DNA of 64,000 nucleotides from Clostridiales bacterium PH28_bin88 (GTDB lineage: Bacteria > Bacillota > PH28-bin88), in assembly GCA_000987045.1 (NCBI GenBank), contig LAKY01000016.1, forward strand, positions 62,001 through 126,000, in the 5' to 3' direction. Below, one piece after another: positions 1-7,456 of this stretch. How positions within the stretch are numbered: position 1 is the stretch's first letter; each line of letters begins with the position of its first letter. The position numbers were made by a program, and so were the translations under genes. Under the pieces are notes generated by a model that worked only from the letters and a program-made list of their open reading frames with translations, ran no database searches and was not told the origin of the DNA.

Positions 1-1524
1 CACTGACTGCACCCCGGACGCAGCTTGGCCCGAGATCTCCATGGCCCTATTTGTAACCCGGGATAGGACCGCAGCGCCTTCGTTCAAGCTGCCCGCCAGT
101 TCCGAGTTAACCTTAATCTGGGAAGCCGTCTGCTCCACCGCCGAAATAATTTTTTGAATAACCCCGCCCATGTTGGTGATAACCTCTGTCCCTACCCGAA
201 CCTGTTCAGCTCCTGTACTCATGGCACGGACCGCTTCAGCGGTTTTACCCTGGGTTTGGCTGATGATGCTCATTATTTCCTGGGCAGAGCGAGAAGATTG
301 CTCTGCCAGCTTGCGCACTTCTTCAGCCACGACGGCAAACCCCCGTCCCTGTTCCCCCGCTCTCGCGGCTTCGATAGCCGCATTCAAAGCCAACAGGTTT
401 GTTTGGTCGGCGATTTCGGTAATAGCGTTAACTATATTGCCAATCCGCCGCGACTTTTCCTCCAGATCGTTGATTACCAGTGAGGACATCTCCACAGATC
501 GGCGGATACTACCCATCTGCTCGATGGATTGATCAACAGCCTGTACTCCTTCGCCGGCAACCTCCAAGGTTTTCCGTGACAGGTTGACAGCCTCCACGCT
601 ATTCTGCGCCATCAGTTCCGCATTGCGGCAGATCTGCTGTGTGACCTCCCTGGCATCATTCATCCCGTCGCTTTGCTCTTGAGCGCCGGAAGCTACCTCC
701 TGTATCACCGTGGCGATCTCCTCGGAAGCCTTGCTCACTTCTTCAGTGGCTTTCGCCTGTCCCTCCACCGCCTCCAGTACGGTCCGGACCGCCTGATCCA
801 GTTCAGACATGATATTCTTTAATCCCAGGGTGAGTTTGTTCATCTCAAAGGCCACCTGACCCAGCTCATCCCTGGAAGAAGGCTTGACAGACGCGGTTAA
901 GTCACCGGTCGCCATTAACTTCGAACTGGTAAAGACACCATCTAAAGCCTGGAAAACAATCCGCTTTAACCAGACAGAACCAAGTATCCCCAGTAACATG
1001 CCTAGAACAGGCCACCACCACAAATCCCGCGCGGCATAGCCCAAAACAGCGGCCACTCCCGCAGGTACCACCACTGGCAATAAAGTCGCCAGGTAAATCT
1101 TGGGGGAAAACTTGCTAAATAAAACCACCCGCCCTACCCGGAGGCTCGCAAGATGATGTTCTCCCACAATTACCGGCGCCGCTGCATCAATCAGTACTTC
1201 CCCCGTGTTACGGTAATATACCTGGGTTAAAGGTTCTCTGGTACGTGCCGCCTTGATACCTACTGGATCGTTAAAAAGTACACCTTCCCGCAGACGGTTT
1301 GTATGTAAAAGCGCCCGGCCCTCCAGGTCCACCAGTACCACATATTCATCCCTATCAAGGTTGGCATCCAGGATCTTCCTTAGTTCCTCCTGAGCCGACG
1401 AAAAGGAACCCGACTGGGTAATGGTTTCTTTACACAGGCTAGCTACCTGTTCAACCTTAGCCAGTAGTTTGAGGGCATCTCTGCTTCGCACCAATTTCTC
1501 TTCTTTAATCATACCTCCTGCCAC
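1..1524 (-). CDS. Methyl-accepting chemotaxis protein, 3' end cut by window edge
   Basis: Minus-strand frame open from 1524 to the window edge; the C-terminus lies outside. The GTG at 1524 is preferred because AAGGAGG sits about 7 nt upstream, whereas the in-frame ATG at 1512 has almost no spacing. The first ~130 residues form a soluble sensor-like region with no leading transmembrane segment. A hydrophobic pair (around [19 protein letters not shown] and [15 protein letters not shown]) follows, then a HAMP-like stretch and the receptor signalling domain. That domain has the conserved hairpin tip around [20 protein letters not shown]. The sensor is therefore probably cytoplasmic, not periplasmic. 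No other chemotaxis gene adjoins it. Confidence 0.9.
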   Translation of the reverse strand, partial: MAGGMIKEEKLVRSRDALKLLAKVEQVASLCKETITQSGSFSSAQEELRKILDANLDRDEYVVLVDLEGRALLHTNRLREGVLFNDPVGIKAARTREPLTQVYYRNTGEVLIDAAAPVIVGEHHLASLRVGRVVLFSKFSPKIYLATLLPVVVPAGVAAVLGYAARDLWWWPVLGMLLGILGSVWLKRIVFQALDGVFTSSKLMATGDLTASVKPSSRDELGQVAFEMNKLTLGLKNIMSELDQAVRTVLEAVEGQAKATEEVSKASEEIATVIQEVASGAQEQSDGMNDAREVTQQICRNAELMAQNSVEAVNLSRKTLEVAGEGVQAVDQSIEQMGSIRRSVEMSSLVINDLEEKSRRIGNIVNAITEIADQTNLLALNAAIEAARAGEQGRGFAVVAEEVRKLAEQSSRSAQEIMSIISQTQGKTAEAVRAMSTGAEQVRVGTEVITNMGGVIQKIISAVEQTASQIKVNSELAGSLNEGAAVLSRVTNRAMEISGQAASGVQSV

Positions 1525-1669
1525 GCTACCCCCTCCTTCGTCGATGTAATTCTGCTTATTGCGGCTAATTCCTGCCAGTTTCGCCCTTGTGAACAAATGA
1601 TTTTACCAATTCTGATAATTGCCGATTGCTTCTTCCTACTATTCCCCTACAGTTCAAGTATTAATATTA

Positions 1670-1690
1670 GCGCCGGGCGGTGCCCGGCGC
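1670..1690 (-). terminator. Hairpin after the Fur-family gene
   Basis: Perfect 9-bp GC-rich stem (GCGCCGGGC / GCCCGGCGC) with a 3-nt loop, 4 nt past the stop codon of the Fur-family gene. It is followed on the minus strand by TAATATTAATAC rather than a clean U-run, so it is a probable but not canonical intrinsic terminator. Confidence 0.6.
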
Positions 1691-1694
1691 CTAC

Positions 1695-2105
1695 TTATTC
1701 ACTTTCCCCATTGCCTTTCCCCTTGCACTTGGGGCATAGTCCATAAAACTCCAACCGGTGGTGGAATACCTGCAGGCCCGTAATACGGGCAACGTCCTGC
1801 TCAAGTTTGTCCATTACCGGAAGTTCCAGGTCAGTTACCTGGCCACATCCCTCGCAAACAAAGTGGTAATGGTTAAGCGGGTTACCGTCAAAACGGCTGA
1901 AAGTGCTGCCGTAGTTCAACTCCATGATCTCCCCGGCATCCCGCAGAACATTGAGATTTCGGTAGACCGTCCCAAGACTGATCTCCGGCAATTCCTTTCT
2001 AGCCTGTTCATATACCCAATCGGCGGTTGGGTGATTCTTAGTACCACGCAGGATCCCAAGGATCACCTTTTTCTGCCTGGTCATCCTTTGTACTTTCGGA
2101 TTCAT
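1695..2105 (-). CDS. Fur-family metalloregulator, PerR-like
   Basis: 136 aa from ATG 2105 (GGGTGA 6 nt upstream); an in-frame GTG at 2114 would add three residues. It has an N-terminal winged helix (TRQKKVILGILRG... SLGTVYRNLNVL) and a C-terminal metal and dimer domain. Two CxxC pairs (CEGC, CPKC) should hold structural zinc. The FDGNPLNHYHFVC segment places Asp and His ligands as in PerR (peroxide sensor) more than in classical Fur, but the sequence alone cannot settle Fur against PerR. The gene stands alone with its own promoter and a Fur-box-like dyad between promoter and start codon, so it probably represses itself. Confidence 0.9.
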   Translation of the reverse strand: MNPKVQRMTRQKKVILGILRGTKNHPTADWVYEQARKELPEISLGTVYRNLNVLRDAGEIMELNYGSTFSRFDGNPLNHYHFVCEGCGQVTDLELPVMDKLEQDVARITGLQVFHHRLEFYGLCPKCKGKGNGESE

Positions 2106-2121
2106 AGATATCACCCAATAA

Positions 2122-2136
2122 CAATAATTATTTTCA
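2122..2136 (-). promoter_or_regulatory. Fur/PerR-box-like operator
   Basis: Minus strand reads TGAAAATAATTATTG, matching the Fur consensus TGATAATNATTATCA at about 12 of 14 defined positions and centred on the perfect palindrome AATAATTATT. It lies between the promoter and start codon of the Fur-family gene, the expected place for autorepression. Confidence 0.65.
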
Positions 2137-2150
2137 ACTTTTTCTCTTAG

Positions 2151-2178
2151 TGTATACCTAATAACCGCCGGTTGTCAA
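2151..2178 (-). promoter_or_regulatory. Sigma-A promoter of the Fur-family gene
   Basis: Minus strand carries a consensus -35 box TTGACA, a 16-nt spacer and -10 box TATACA, about 45 nt upstream of the ATG. The putative Fur box lies just downstream of the -10. Confidence 0.7.
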
Positions 2179-2202
2179 CCACCGTTTCGGTCGTCGGAAA
2201 CC

Positions 2203-2574
2203 TCAATTGATGAGCTCCCTGCGCCCACCAAAATCAAACCAGGCAGGAACGGCATCAGCCAGGATCTTTTGAATATCAGCCATCAACCTGGCAAACCGGT
2301 ACTCTGCATTCAGAAACTCGTTAATAATCGGGTTAAGGCTTAACACCTGGTATAATTTCTCCAGTTGCTGGACCTTGGCTTCATCCACCTCCTGCCCGGC
2401 AACCTGAGCCATTTGCACCTCCCACTGCTGGTGACGGAACTGTTCAAGCATTTCTACATTCTTCTGATCCTGCTCCAATTTGGTTTTGGATTCGACATAG
2501 TTACGGTATTCTTCAGTCCGGCTTAGGTCTCTGGCCAACTCGTGTGCCCGGTCATAAGCTGACAACTCTGTCAC
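2203..2574 (-). CDS. YlbF/YmcA-family protein
   Basis: 123 aa from GTG 2574; AAGGAG lies only 2 nt upstream of that GTG, so the TTG at 2565 (GAGGTG spaced about 6 nt) is a real alternative. The protein is almost all helical and charged, with a heptad-like centre (SKTKLEQDQKNVEMLEQFRHQQWEVQMAQ) and the family ending LNPIINEFLNAEYRFARLMADIQKIL. In Bacillus, YlbF/YmcA/YaaT form the Ric complex that affects RNase Y processing and entry into sporulation, competence and biofilm. A similar role here is inference from family membership. It is transcribed toward the Fur-family gene but separated by that gene's own promoter. Confidence 0.85.
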   Translation of the reverse strand: MTELSAYDRAHELARDLSRTEEYRNYVESKTKLEQDQKNVEMLEQFRHQQWEVQMAQVAGQEVDEAKVQQLEKLYQVLSLNPIINEFLNAEYRFARLMADIQKILADAVPAWFDFGGRRELIN

Positions 2575-2653
2575 CTCTCCTTGTGCCGTTTATTCTGCGT
2601 ATTTTTCATTTCTCTGTCATCACCCGAATTCCTGCTTATTAAACGCGTATTCA

Positions 2654-2707
2654 CAAGAAAGGCGACTTTCATCGCCTTCGGCGGTTAATCGGAAGTCGCC
2701 TTTCTTG
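2654..2707. terminator. Long stem-loop, likely bidirectional terminator
   Basis: 15-bp stem CAAGAAAGGCGACTT / AAGTCGCCTTTCTTG with a single extra T beside the loop. The loop itself contains a small GCC-TTC-GGC hairpin. T-rich sequence (TTTCTTG) falls at the 3' side on both strands. No converging gene ends right beside it, so its role is uncertain. Confidence 0.5.
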
Positions 2708-2737
2708 TCCGCTAGGGGCTGCCCGACCTCTGCGTGA

Positions 2738-2840
2738 GACTTGGCGGTTTACCGCCTAAGTCGAACGGCGTGCCCCTTGCGGGTGTTCGGCGGCCTTCGG
2801 CCTGAGCACCCCGCAAGAATAGGGGGGCACACCCCCCTAT
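2738..2840. repeat. Cluster of three strong hairpins in a gene-free stretch
   Basis: The ~400 bp between the YlbF-family gene and the small ORF at 2979 holds no convincing gene. Three consecutive inverted repeats occur: 2738-2762 (GACTTGGCGG / CCGCCTAAGTC, one bulge), 2776-2817 (CTTGCGGG..TG / CACCCCGCAAG around a GGCC-TTC-GGCC tip) and 2819-2840 (ATAGGGGGG-CACA-CCCCCCTAT). Together with the stem at 2654 this looks like a structured intergenic element or an unrecognised RNA. An ORF across it on the minus strand has no family features. Confidence 0.5.
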
Positions 2841-2978
2841 AACCCCCCTCGTATAGGGAATTATACACAAGGATTCTCTATACGTAAAAGAAGCGGAAGT
2901 GGCAGGAGCGATAAACATAGAATGGCCGGGAGGGGGTATATTATTTTTAACATAAACAGTTTGAAAGAGGGTGTGTCC

Positions 2979-3140
2979 ATGTCCGGAAAGAAGAAAATTC
3001 CCTGGATTAGAAATGAAGCCTTCTACCCCAACTATCCTCCATACGAAGATCAGGTCATCTCCAACGAGCCTGATTCACCGTCAGCCGACGAGAGTTCCAG
3101 TTATGTTCCCTGGCTCGACCCGGATGAGATCATTTTTTAA
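2979..3140 (+). CDS. Small acidic protein of unknown function
   Basis: 53 aa starting MSGKKKIPWIRNEAF; the ATG at 2979 is preceded by GAAAGAGGG at good spacing, better than the upstream in-frame start at 2922. The N-terminus is basic, the rest acidic and Pro/Tyr/Ser-rich, ending WLDPDEIIF; no membrane segment or Cys. It converges with the P-loop gene, their stop-codon ends overlapping by 11 bp. I do not recognise a family. The ribosome site and codon pattern argue for translation, but it could be spurious. Confidence 0.5.
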   Translation: MSGKKKIPWIRNEAFYPNYPPYEDQVISNEPDSPSADESSSYVPWLDPDEIIF

Positions 3141-4206
3141 ATCCTGCCCATGTGAGTACCAGTTCCATTAAGCCGCACCCCTGCCGTACCACGTCGAAGA
3201 CTGGCACCTCCAACGCCTCGCGCATCTTTTCCACCAGCGCATTCGCATCCACATAGGCCGGTTCATAATCCGCCACATCGTAACGGTAACGAGGAAAAAA
3301 CGGGTTCACCGTCACCGCCAGCAGGGGCAGGTTTTTACGAACAGCCACAACTACGCCTCTTTTCTCAATCCGTTGGAGGTGCTTGAAGACCTTGTCCGGG
3401 TCCCCCGCTACCAGCAACTTAATAGGATCCGCCATCACCAGAGTAACCCCTGAAGGAAGACTACCCCGCTCAAGTTCCTCCCAACAAACCTGGGCAATCA
3501 CTCCGGGAACCCAGATAAACAAAACACTGTCACTAATCTTCTCCTGGAGCTTATGCACGCTGTCCGCATCCAGCAGTGAATTGCCCGGCAAGAGCGGCGT
3601 CCATTCACCGTTCCGATCCATGGCAGCGATCACCCCGGCACACTCTTCCGGTACATTCAATTCCACCTGTAAACGGCGTGAAAGCATGCAAAGGCCGGTG
3701 GTCTCGTTCGTCAATAATTCGATGTTAGGCTGCCGGGAGGCGCCGGTAGCCAGAATAAACCCATCGGTCTCGATCATGGGCGCCATCCGGTTGAGGGCGC
3801 CGTCTACAATCGTGACCAAGCTGCCTGCCTCCTGCAACTGCCGGACTACCCGGCGCAACTGGTTGCTCTTGTTAGGCCCGGCTATCACTACCAACCCATC
3901 CCGGGTTACCTCCCCCAAGACCACTTTTCCCAGGGGAGACATGATATCTGTAGTCTCCCAAACCCGGATTGCGGCGCTCCCTGCCTGCAGGCATTTTTCC
4001 GCCGTTGCCACCAGGTCACCGGCCCGCAGGTGCAGGCGGGGTTTGGGCAGTCCGGTAACGTTATCAACTTTTTCACCGTCGTACCCGATGCTGGTCAGCC
4101 CCAGCCGTATTCCCCTGGCCAGTAACCCCTCCATCAACGATGCGGTAGTAGTGGTTTTTCCCGTATTTTTCGCCGTCCCGGCCACCCCGATGGTTACAGT
4201 CCTCAC
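3130..4206 (-). CDS. P-loop protein beside the B12 mutase, candidate reactivase or chaperone
   Basis: 358 aa from a GTG preceded by GGGGGAGG. The N-terminus has a Walker A loop (GVAGTAKNTGKTTTT, residues ~7-21), as in SIMIBI-type NTPases. The rest contains repeated beta/alpha units (LVVIAGPNKSNQLRRVV, LVTIVDGALNRM) but no other motif I can name. It lies 26 nt downstream of the mutase large subunit and is probably co-transcribed. B12 aminomutases and mutases usually need an ATP/GTP-dependent partner (KamB/KamC, MutL, MeaB), so a reactivating or cofactor-loading role is the likeliest inference. The exact family assignment is not certain from sequence alone. Confidence 0.65.
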   Translation of the reverse strand: MRTVTIGVAGTAKNTGKTTTTASLMEGLLARGIRLGLTSIGYDGEKVDNVTGLPKPRLHLRAGDLVATAEKCLQAGSAAIRVWETTDIMSPLGKVVLGEVTRDGLVVIAGPNKSNQLRRVVRQLQEAGSLVTIVDGALNRMAPMIETDGFILATGASRQPNIELLTNETTGLCMLSRRLQVELNVPEECAGVIAAMDRNGEWTPLLPGNSLLDADSVHKLQEKISDSVLFIWVPGVIAQVCWEELERGSLPSGVTLVMADPIKLLVAGDPDKVFKHLQRIEKRGVVVAVRKNLPLLAVTVNPFFPRYRYDVADYEPAYVDANALVEKMREALEVPVFDVVRQGCGLMELVLTWAGFKK

Positions 4207-4232
4207 TCGCCTCCCCCTCCCCCAGTCATTTC

Positions 4233-6062
4233 TTAAGTTTTCACCTTTACCGTTCCTTTACCTGCCCGGCCGGGGTAGGCGCCTTCTTCCCGGCTGCCCA
4301 GCACCCCACTGTACATCGCCTTGACGAAGTCCCCCGCCTCCACGACTTGAGTCAGGATACGTTCCACCCCTGCAATGAGTTCCTCGCTCCAGGGCCGTGC
4401 CTGAGGTCCCGGTGAAACCCCGGCCTGGCCAAAAAAGCGGAATCCTTCCATCACCGCCCTCAGAGTATCGATTTTGGAAGAAACGCTGATGGGCCCGCCG
4501 GAATACGCCTCATCGGACGAGGCGATGGAGATGGCATCCACTTCCAGGGACGACGCGAGACAGGCATGCATCGCCGTTGTCATAGAGGATTGCACCCGGT
4601 CTTCGGTGTGGGTAAGGAAGCCGATAGGCGCTCCTGGCCAAATAGGGGCATCGATGATTTCCCTGAGGGCCCACACCTTGGCCGCATTGAAGTCGATGTA
4701 ATTGTCCTCCATCTGGCCGCCGATCATCACTTCGGGAGAATAACAGAAAAGGGGTTGCAGAATGGGTCTTCCTCCCAGGCGCCGGCCCAGGTCGGCCACG
4801 ATCAACATCCCGGCAAAGGCCTTATGGGCGGGAACTCCGCATAATTCCTCGTTAGTCACCACGTCAAAGGGCATGTCATACTTTACCGCCCACCTAATGG
4901 CATGATAGGCATCAACAGTCAATCGCTCGGGATCTGTCCCCGCCCCCAGCGCCCCATAGCAGAAGTTAATCTTGGTGAGGTCAGCCCCGATCTTACCGGC
5001 AAGCACCACCGTCTCGGGGGTGTTGAGCCCCCGGTGCGCCCGTACCTGCCAGAGCGTGCTTGGTTCAAGCGCCCCATGAATACGGTTGAGGTTGGCCGGT
5101 GTCACCACCGTACCGTCTTCCTGGTGGGTAAGGAACCCATCCAGGAAACCCTCCGTCCGCGCTCCCCAGGAGGGATCGAAGTGCACCACCCCGTCCACTC
5201 CCCACGCCTCGCTGACCTTGTTGTGGCCGATATCCATGTAAGGACAGCCCGTACCGTACTGGTTGAAGACGATGGGTTTTATCCTGGTATGCTGCAGCTT
5301 TAGGACCGACATACGGGCCTTGGTATCTTCCAGGTACTTCTCCAGCCCGATCACTTCTTCCCGGGTAAAACGCCGGGTCTTGGGGTGCAGTTGCCCTCGC
5401 TCCCAGAAATTCCTTGGCAGTTCACCGCACAACCTAGGATAATCACGCTGGAAATCGGCATTTGGTTCCCGCCGGTACCACTTGCCGATGTCCCACAGGT
5501 GCTCCCGCACCAGGGCCCGCTCTACCCCCGGCGAAGTCTTGTCCTCCACCCATGCCATGATCATATCGGAGACCTGCTCCAGCAACTCGCCGATGCGCTG
5601 GTGCTTGTAGCGGTATGTGTATCCCTCGGTCATGTCCACCTTTTTCTTGGCGGTCCTGGTGGCATCAGGCAGGTATTCCCGCCCCTCCACAAAGCTTACT
5701 GCCTCTTCTACAGTGGTTCCCGGGCCAAAGCCCGCATCGAACCCCAGCTCAGCGGCAAGTTCGGGCCGGATGGCCATACCCCCGATGGCCATGGTAACCC
5801 GCTCCCTGATCCCGGCCGCATCGGCCAGGTCAACAAAACGGGCCAGCAGCTCGGCCACGCCGTACCCGAGGGTACGGCTGATCATCACTGTGTCCGGCCG
5901 TCGTTCCTGGATTTCCCTGATCACTTCCTCTACGGTCAGGTCAGGTGGAAGCAAGACAGTCTCATGTCCTGCCTCCTCCAAACCCCGTTTGATCATTTTT
6001 AGGCCGATATCGTGTACCGGGTCGAGAGGAACTAACAGAACCTGCTTCCCCTGTCCGTCCAT
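4233..6062 (-). CDS. B12-dependent mutase large subunit (B12 domain fused to TIM-barrel-like region)
   Basis: 609 aa from ATG 6062, whose ATG overlaps the small-subunit TGA (TGATG). Upstream in-frame starts only read the small subunit in the wrong frame. Residues ~8-130 form a cobalamin-binding Rossmann domain: PLDPVHDIGLKMIKRGL carries the B12-ligating His, followed by MISRTLGYG and the AIGGM turn. In the usual DxHxxG motif Asp is two residues before His; here it is three before. Residues ~135-609 resemble the catalytic subunit of glutamate mutase and the alpha subunit of lysine 5,6-aminomutase only distantly (GARTEGF, LWQVRAHRGLN, ASSDEAYSGGP). The total matches a MutS+MutE fusion. The substrate cannot be named; an amino-acid mutase or aminomutase is inferred. 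Confidence 0.8.
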   Translation of the reverse strand: MDGQGKQVLLVPLDPVHDIGLKMIKRGLEEAGHETVLLPPDLTVEEVIREIQERRPDTVMISRTLGYGVAELLARFVDLADAAGIRERVTMAIGGMAIRPELAAELGFDAGFGPGTTVEEAVSFVEGREYLPDATRTAKKKVDMTEGYTYRYKHQRIGELLEQVSDMIMAWVEDKTSPGVERALVREHLWDIGKWYRREPNADFQRDYPRLCGELPRNFWERGQLHPKTRRFTREEVIGLEKYLEDTKARMSVLKLQHTRIKPIVFNQYGTGCPYMDIGHNKVSEAWGVDGVVHFDPSWGARTEGFLDGFLTHQEDGTVVTPANLNRIHGALEPSTLWQVRAHRGLNTPETVVLAGKIGADLTKINFCYGALGAGTDPERLTVDAYHAIRWAVKYDMPFDVVTNEELCGVPAHKAFAGMLIVADLGRRLGGRPILQPLFCYSPEVMIGGQMEDNYIDFNAAKVWALREIIDAPIWPGAPIGFLTHTEDRVQSSMTTAMHACLASSLEVDAISIASSDEAYSGGPISVSSKIDTLRAVMEGFRFFGQAGVSPGPQARPWSEELIAGVERILTQVVEAGDFVKAMYSGVLGSREEGAYPGRAGKGTVKVKT

Positions 6063-6310
6063 CAGCGAACCCCCTCCTCTGCCTGAACCTCCAACCATCC
6101 GTACTTGTCCCCGGACCTGTGAACGTATGCCCGGGCTCGTACTCTCACGCCCGGTCCCTCGTGTTGAATAAAGACTATATCCACGTCCTGAAAACCCATT
6201 TCCTTCATCAGGTCCAGCATCAGACGGCGACCCTCCTCGGTATCCCTGCAAACCAGGAGCGTCTCCACATCCAGTGCATCCATTACCCGTTCCAACGTGC
6301 GGGACACCAT
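6062..6310 (-). CDS. Small subunit of the B12-dependent mutase (putative)
   Basis: 82 aa from ATG 6310 with GAGAGGGG just upstream. Compact alpha/beta protein (MDALDVETLLVCRDTEEGRRLMLDLMKEM) ending GWLEVQAEEGVR, with no membrane segment. It overlaps the large subunit by the TGATG junction, so translation is coupled and a stoichiometric complex is likely. Ornithine aminomutase also has a small accessory subunit (OraS), but I see no clear sequence match and the length is shorter. Function as a mutase subunit is inferred from the coupling only. The divergent gene to the right suggests a promoter between 6311 and 6512. Confidence 0.6.
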   Translation of the reverse strand: MVSRTLERVMDALDVETLLVCRDTEEGRRLMLDLMKEMGFQDVDIVFIQHEGPGVRVRARAYVHRSGDKYGWLEVQAEEGVR

Positions 6311-6462
6311 GATTCCCCTCTCTTTCCTTGTAAATTTCGTTAAAAGACCACCCCTCGCTTGTCACCCCGGAAACAGCCGGCGCATACCCTGAAACTGATG
6401 ATTAAAGAAAACTTGGCTTGCGCCAGCCTTTGGCGCAGGCGGAAGCCTTAGTTGCACTTATG

Positions 6463-6489
6463 CCAACAGAAAGTTCTACTTTCTGTTGG
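6463..6489. repeat. Perfect 12-bp inverted repeat in the divergent intergenic region
   Basis: CCAACAGAAAGT-TCT-ACTTTCTGTTGG, 12-bp perfect stem with a 3-nt loop, in the divergent region between the mutase genes and the Cys-rich orphan. It could be an operator dyad or a transcript hairpin just before the orphan's start; no U-run follows. A second imperfect repeat (TTGCGCCA / TGGCGCAG) is close by. Confidence 0.5.
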
Positions 6490-6512
6490 TACAACGGAAG
6501 GACGTGATCGCC

Positions 6513-7376
6513 TTGAACCAGCTCGTCTTGACGGAAACCCAGTCCTTGTGCAAGGTGTACAACCAGGAAGATCAATGTCCCTGCGTCCTTGTCAGCTTGG
6601 ATGCCTGCCCGCAGTGTTCTCACCTGCAAGGAGAGGATTTATGCGATTGCGACTGGGTAGGAACTTGTATCTACCTGAATTCCCGCTGGCAGGAGCCTGC
6701 TCCGTTACCTCCGCCGCCCGAGGGGAGAAAGGCAAGGCTCATCAGGGGTTTCTTCTTACCCCCCATGACATATATGGCCTTCTGCCAGGTGCCTCCCTCG
6801 CTGTTGAAAGAATTAACTCCCATGCACGCCATTTCCTTAGTCCATCACCAGCCGCCAGCTCACCTGTACCTGCCCGGTACCATCCTGAGGATCTATCCGG
6901 ACCTGAACCTGGTCAGCCTGGCCCTGTATACACCGGGAACCCGGGAAACCTGGCTGCTGGACAGATCCAACCTTTTACGGGCCGAACCGAAATATCGTCC
7001 CGCCATCCTCGGTTTAACTTCCCTTCAGGCGGCCAGCAGTGAAAGGGTTCTCGCCATCACCTCGGGGTATGGCATCAACCTGGTACCGGCTTTGGCTGCT
7101 GCCCTGCCACATCCCGACCGCATCACTGTCCTGGTCGATTCCCTGCATCCCTATACCGCCCGGGAACTGTCACACCTGGGGGTAGAAGTATCAATCAAAA
7201 ATCCGGGGCGACAGGCCTGGTTCGATGAATTAGCCCGGCGCCAATATGGCTGCTTGGTCAGCCTGGGACCGGAAATCCAGCACCGCCAGCTGGTAAAAAT
7301 GCTCGGGGAGCACCGGTTGAACCATCCGTTGGCCCTGCTCGATGCATCCCTGTTTGAAATATTTCAACCTTGTTGA
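6513..7376 (+). CDS. Cys-rich protein with reductase-like C-terminal half, unknown function
   Basis: About 287 aa; TTG 6513 with GGAAGGA upstream is the best start I can find, but GTG 6504 and TTG 6486 remain possible. The N-terminal ~65 residues carry nine Cys (including CPC, CPQC and CDC), suggesting an Fe-S or zinc site. The middle (LYLPGTILRIYPDLNLVSLALYTPG) and C-terminal beta/alpha units (ERVLAITSGYGINLVPALAAAL) recall ferredoxin-NADP reductase-like folds, though no clear nucleotide motif is present. It is the only plus-strand gene inside the mutase cluster and converges on the permease with a shared terminator. I do not recognise a named family. Confidence 0.7.
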   Translation: MNQLVLTETQSLCKVYNQEDQCPCVLVSLDACPQCSHLQGEDLCDCDWVGTCIYLNSRWQEPAPLPPPPEGRKARLIRGFFLPPMTYMAFCQVPPSLLKELTPMHAISLVHHQPPAHLYLPGTILRIYPDLNLVSLALYTPGTRETWLLDRSNLLRAEPKYRPAILGLTSLQAASSERVLAITSGYGINLVPALAAALPHPDRITVLVDSLHPYTARELSHLGVEVSIKNPGRQAWFDELARRQYGCLVSLGPEIQHRQLVKMLGEHRLNHPLALLDASLFEIFQPC

Positions 7377-7392
7377 GTCACGGTTTCACATC

Positions 7393-7430
7393 GCAAAACC
7401 GGGCAGTAACCATGTTACTGCCCGTTTTGC
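7393..7430. terminator. Bidirectional intrinsic terminator
   Basis: GGGCAGTAAC-CAT-GTTACTGCCC stem (10 bp) flanked by AAAAC on the left and GTTTT on the right, so a U-run follows on either strand. It lies between the converging Cys-rich gene and the permease. Confidence 0.85.
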
Positions 7431-7456
7431 TTACACGGTGAAAACGGCGCCTCCTG

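Noticed and set aside
2712..2918. 68-codon minus-strand ORF in the hairpin-rich stretch
   Set aside because: Runs through three strong hairpins, has no ribosome site and a low-complexity translation.
6063..6365. N-terminal extension of the mutase large subunit to 6365
   Set aside because: It reads the small-subunit gene in the wrong frame; the ATG at 6062 with TGATG coupling is the real start.
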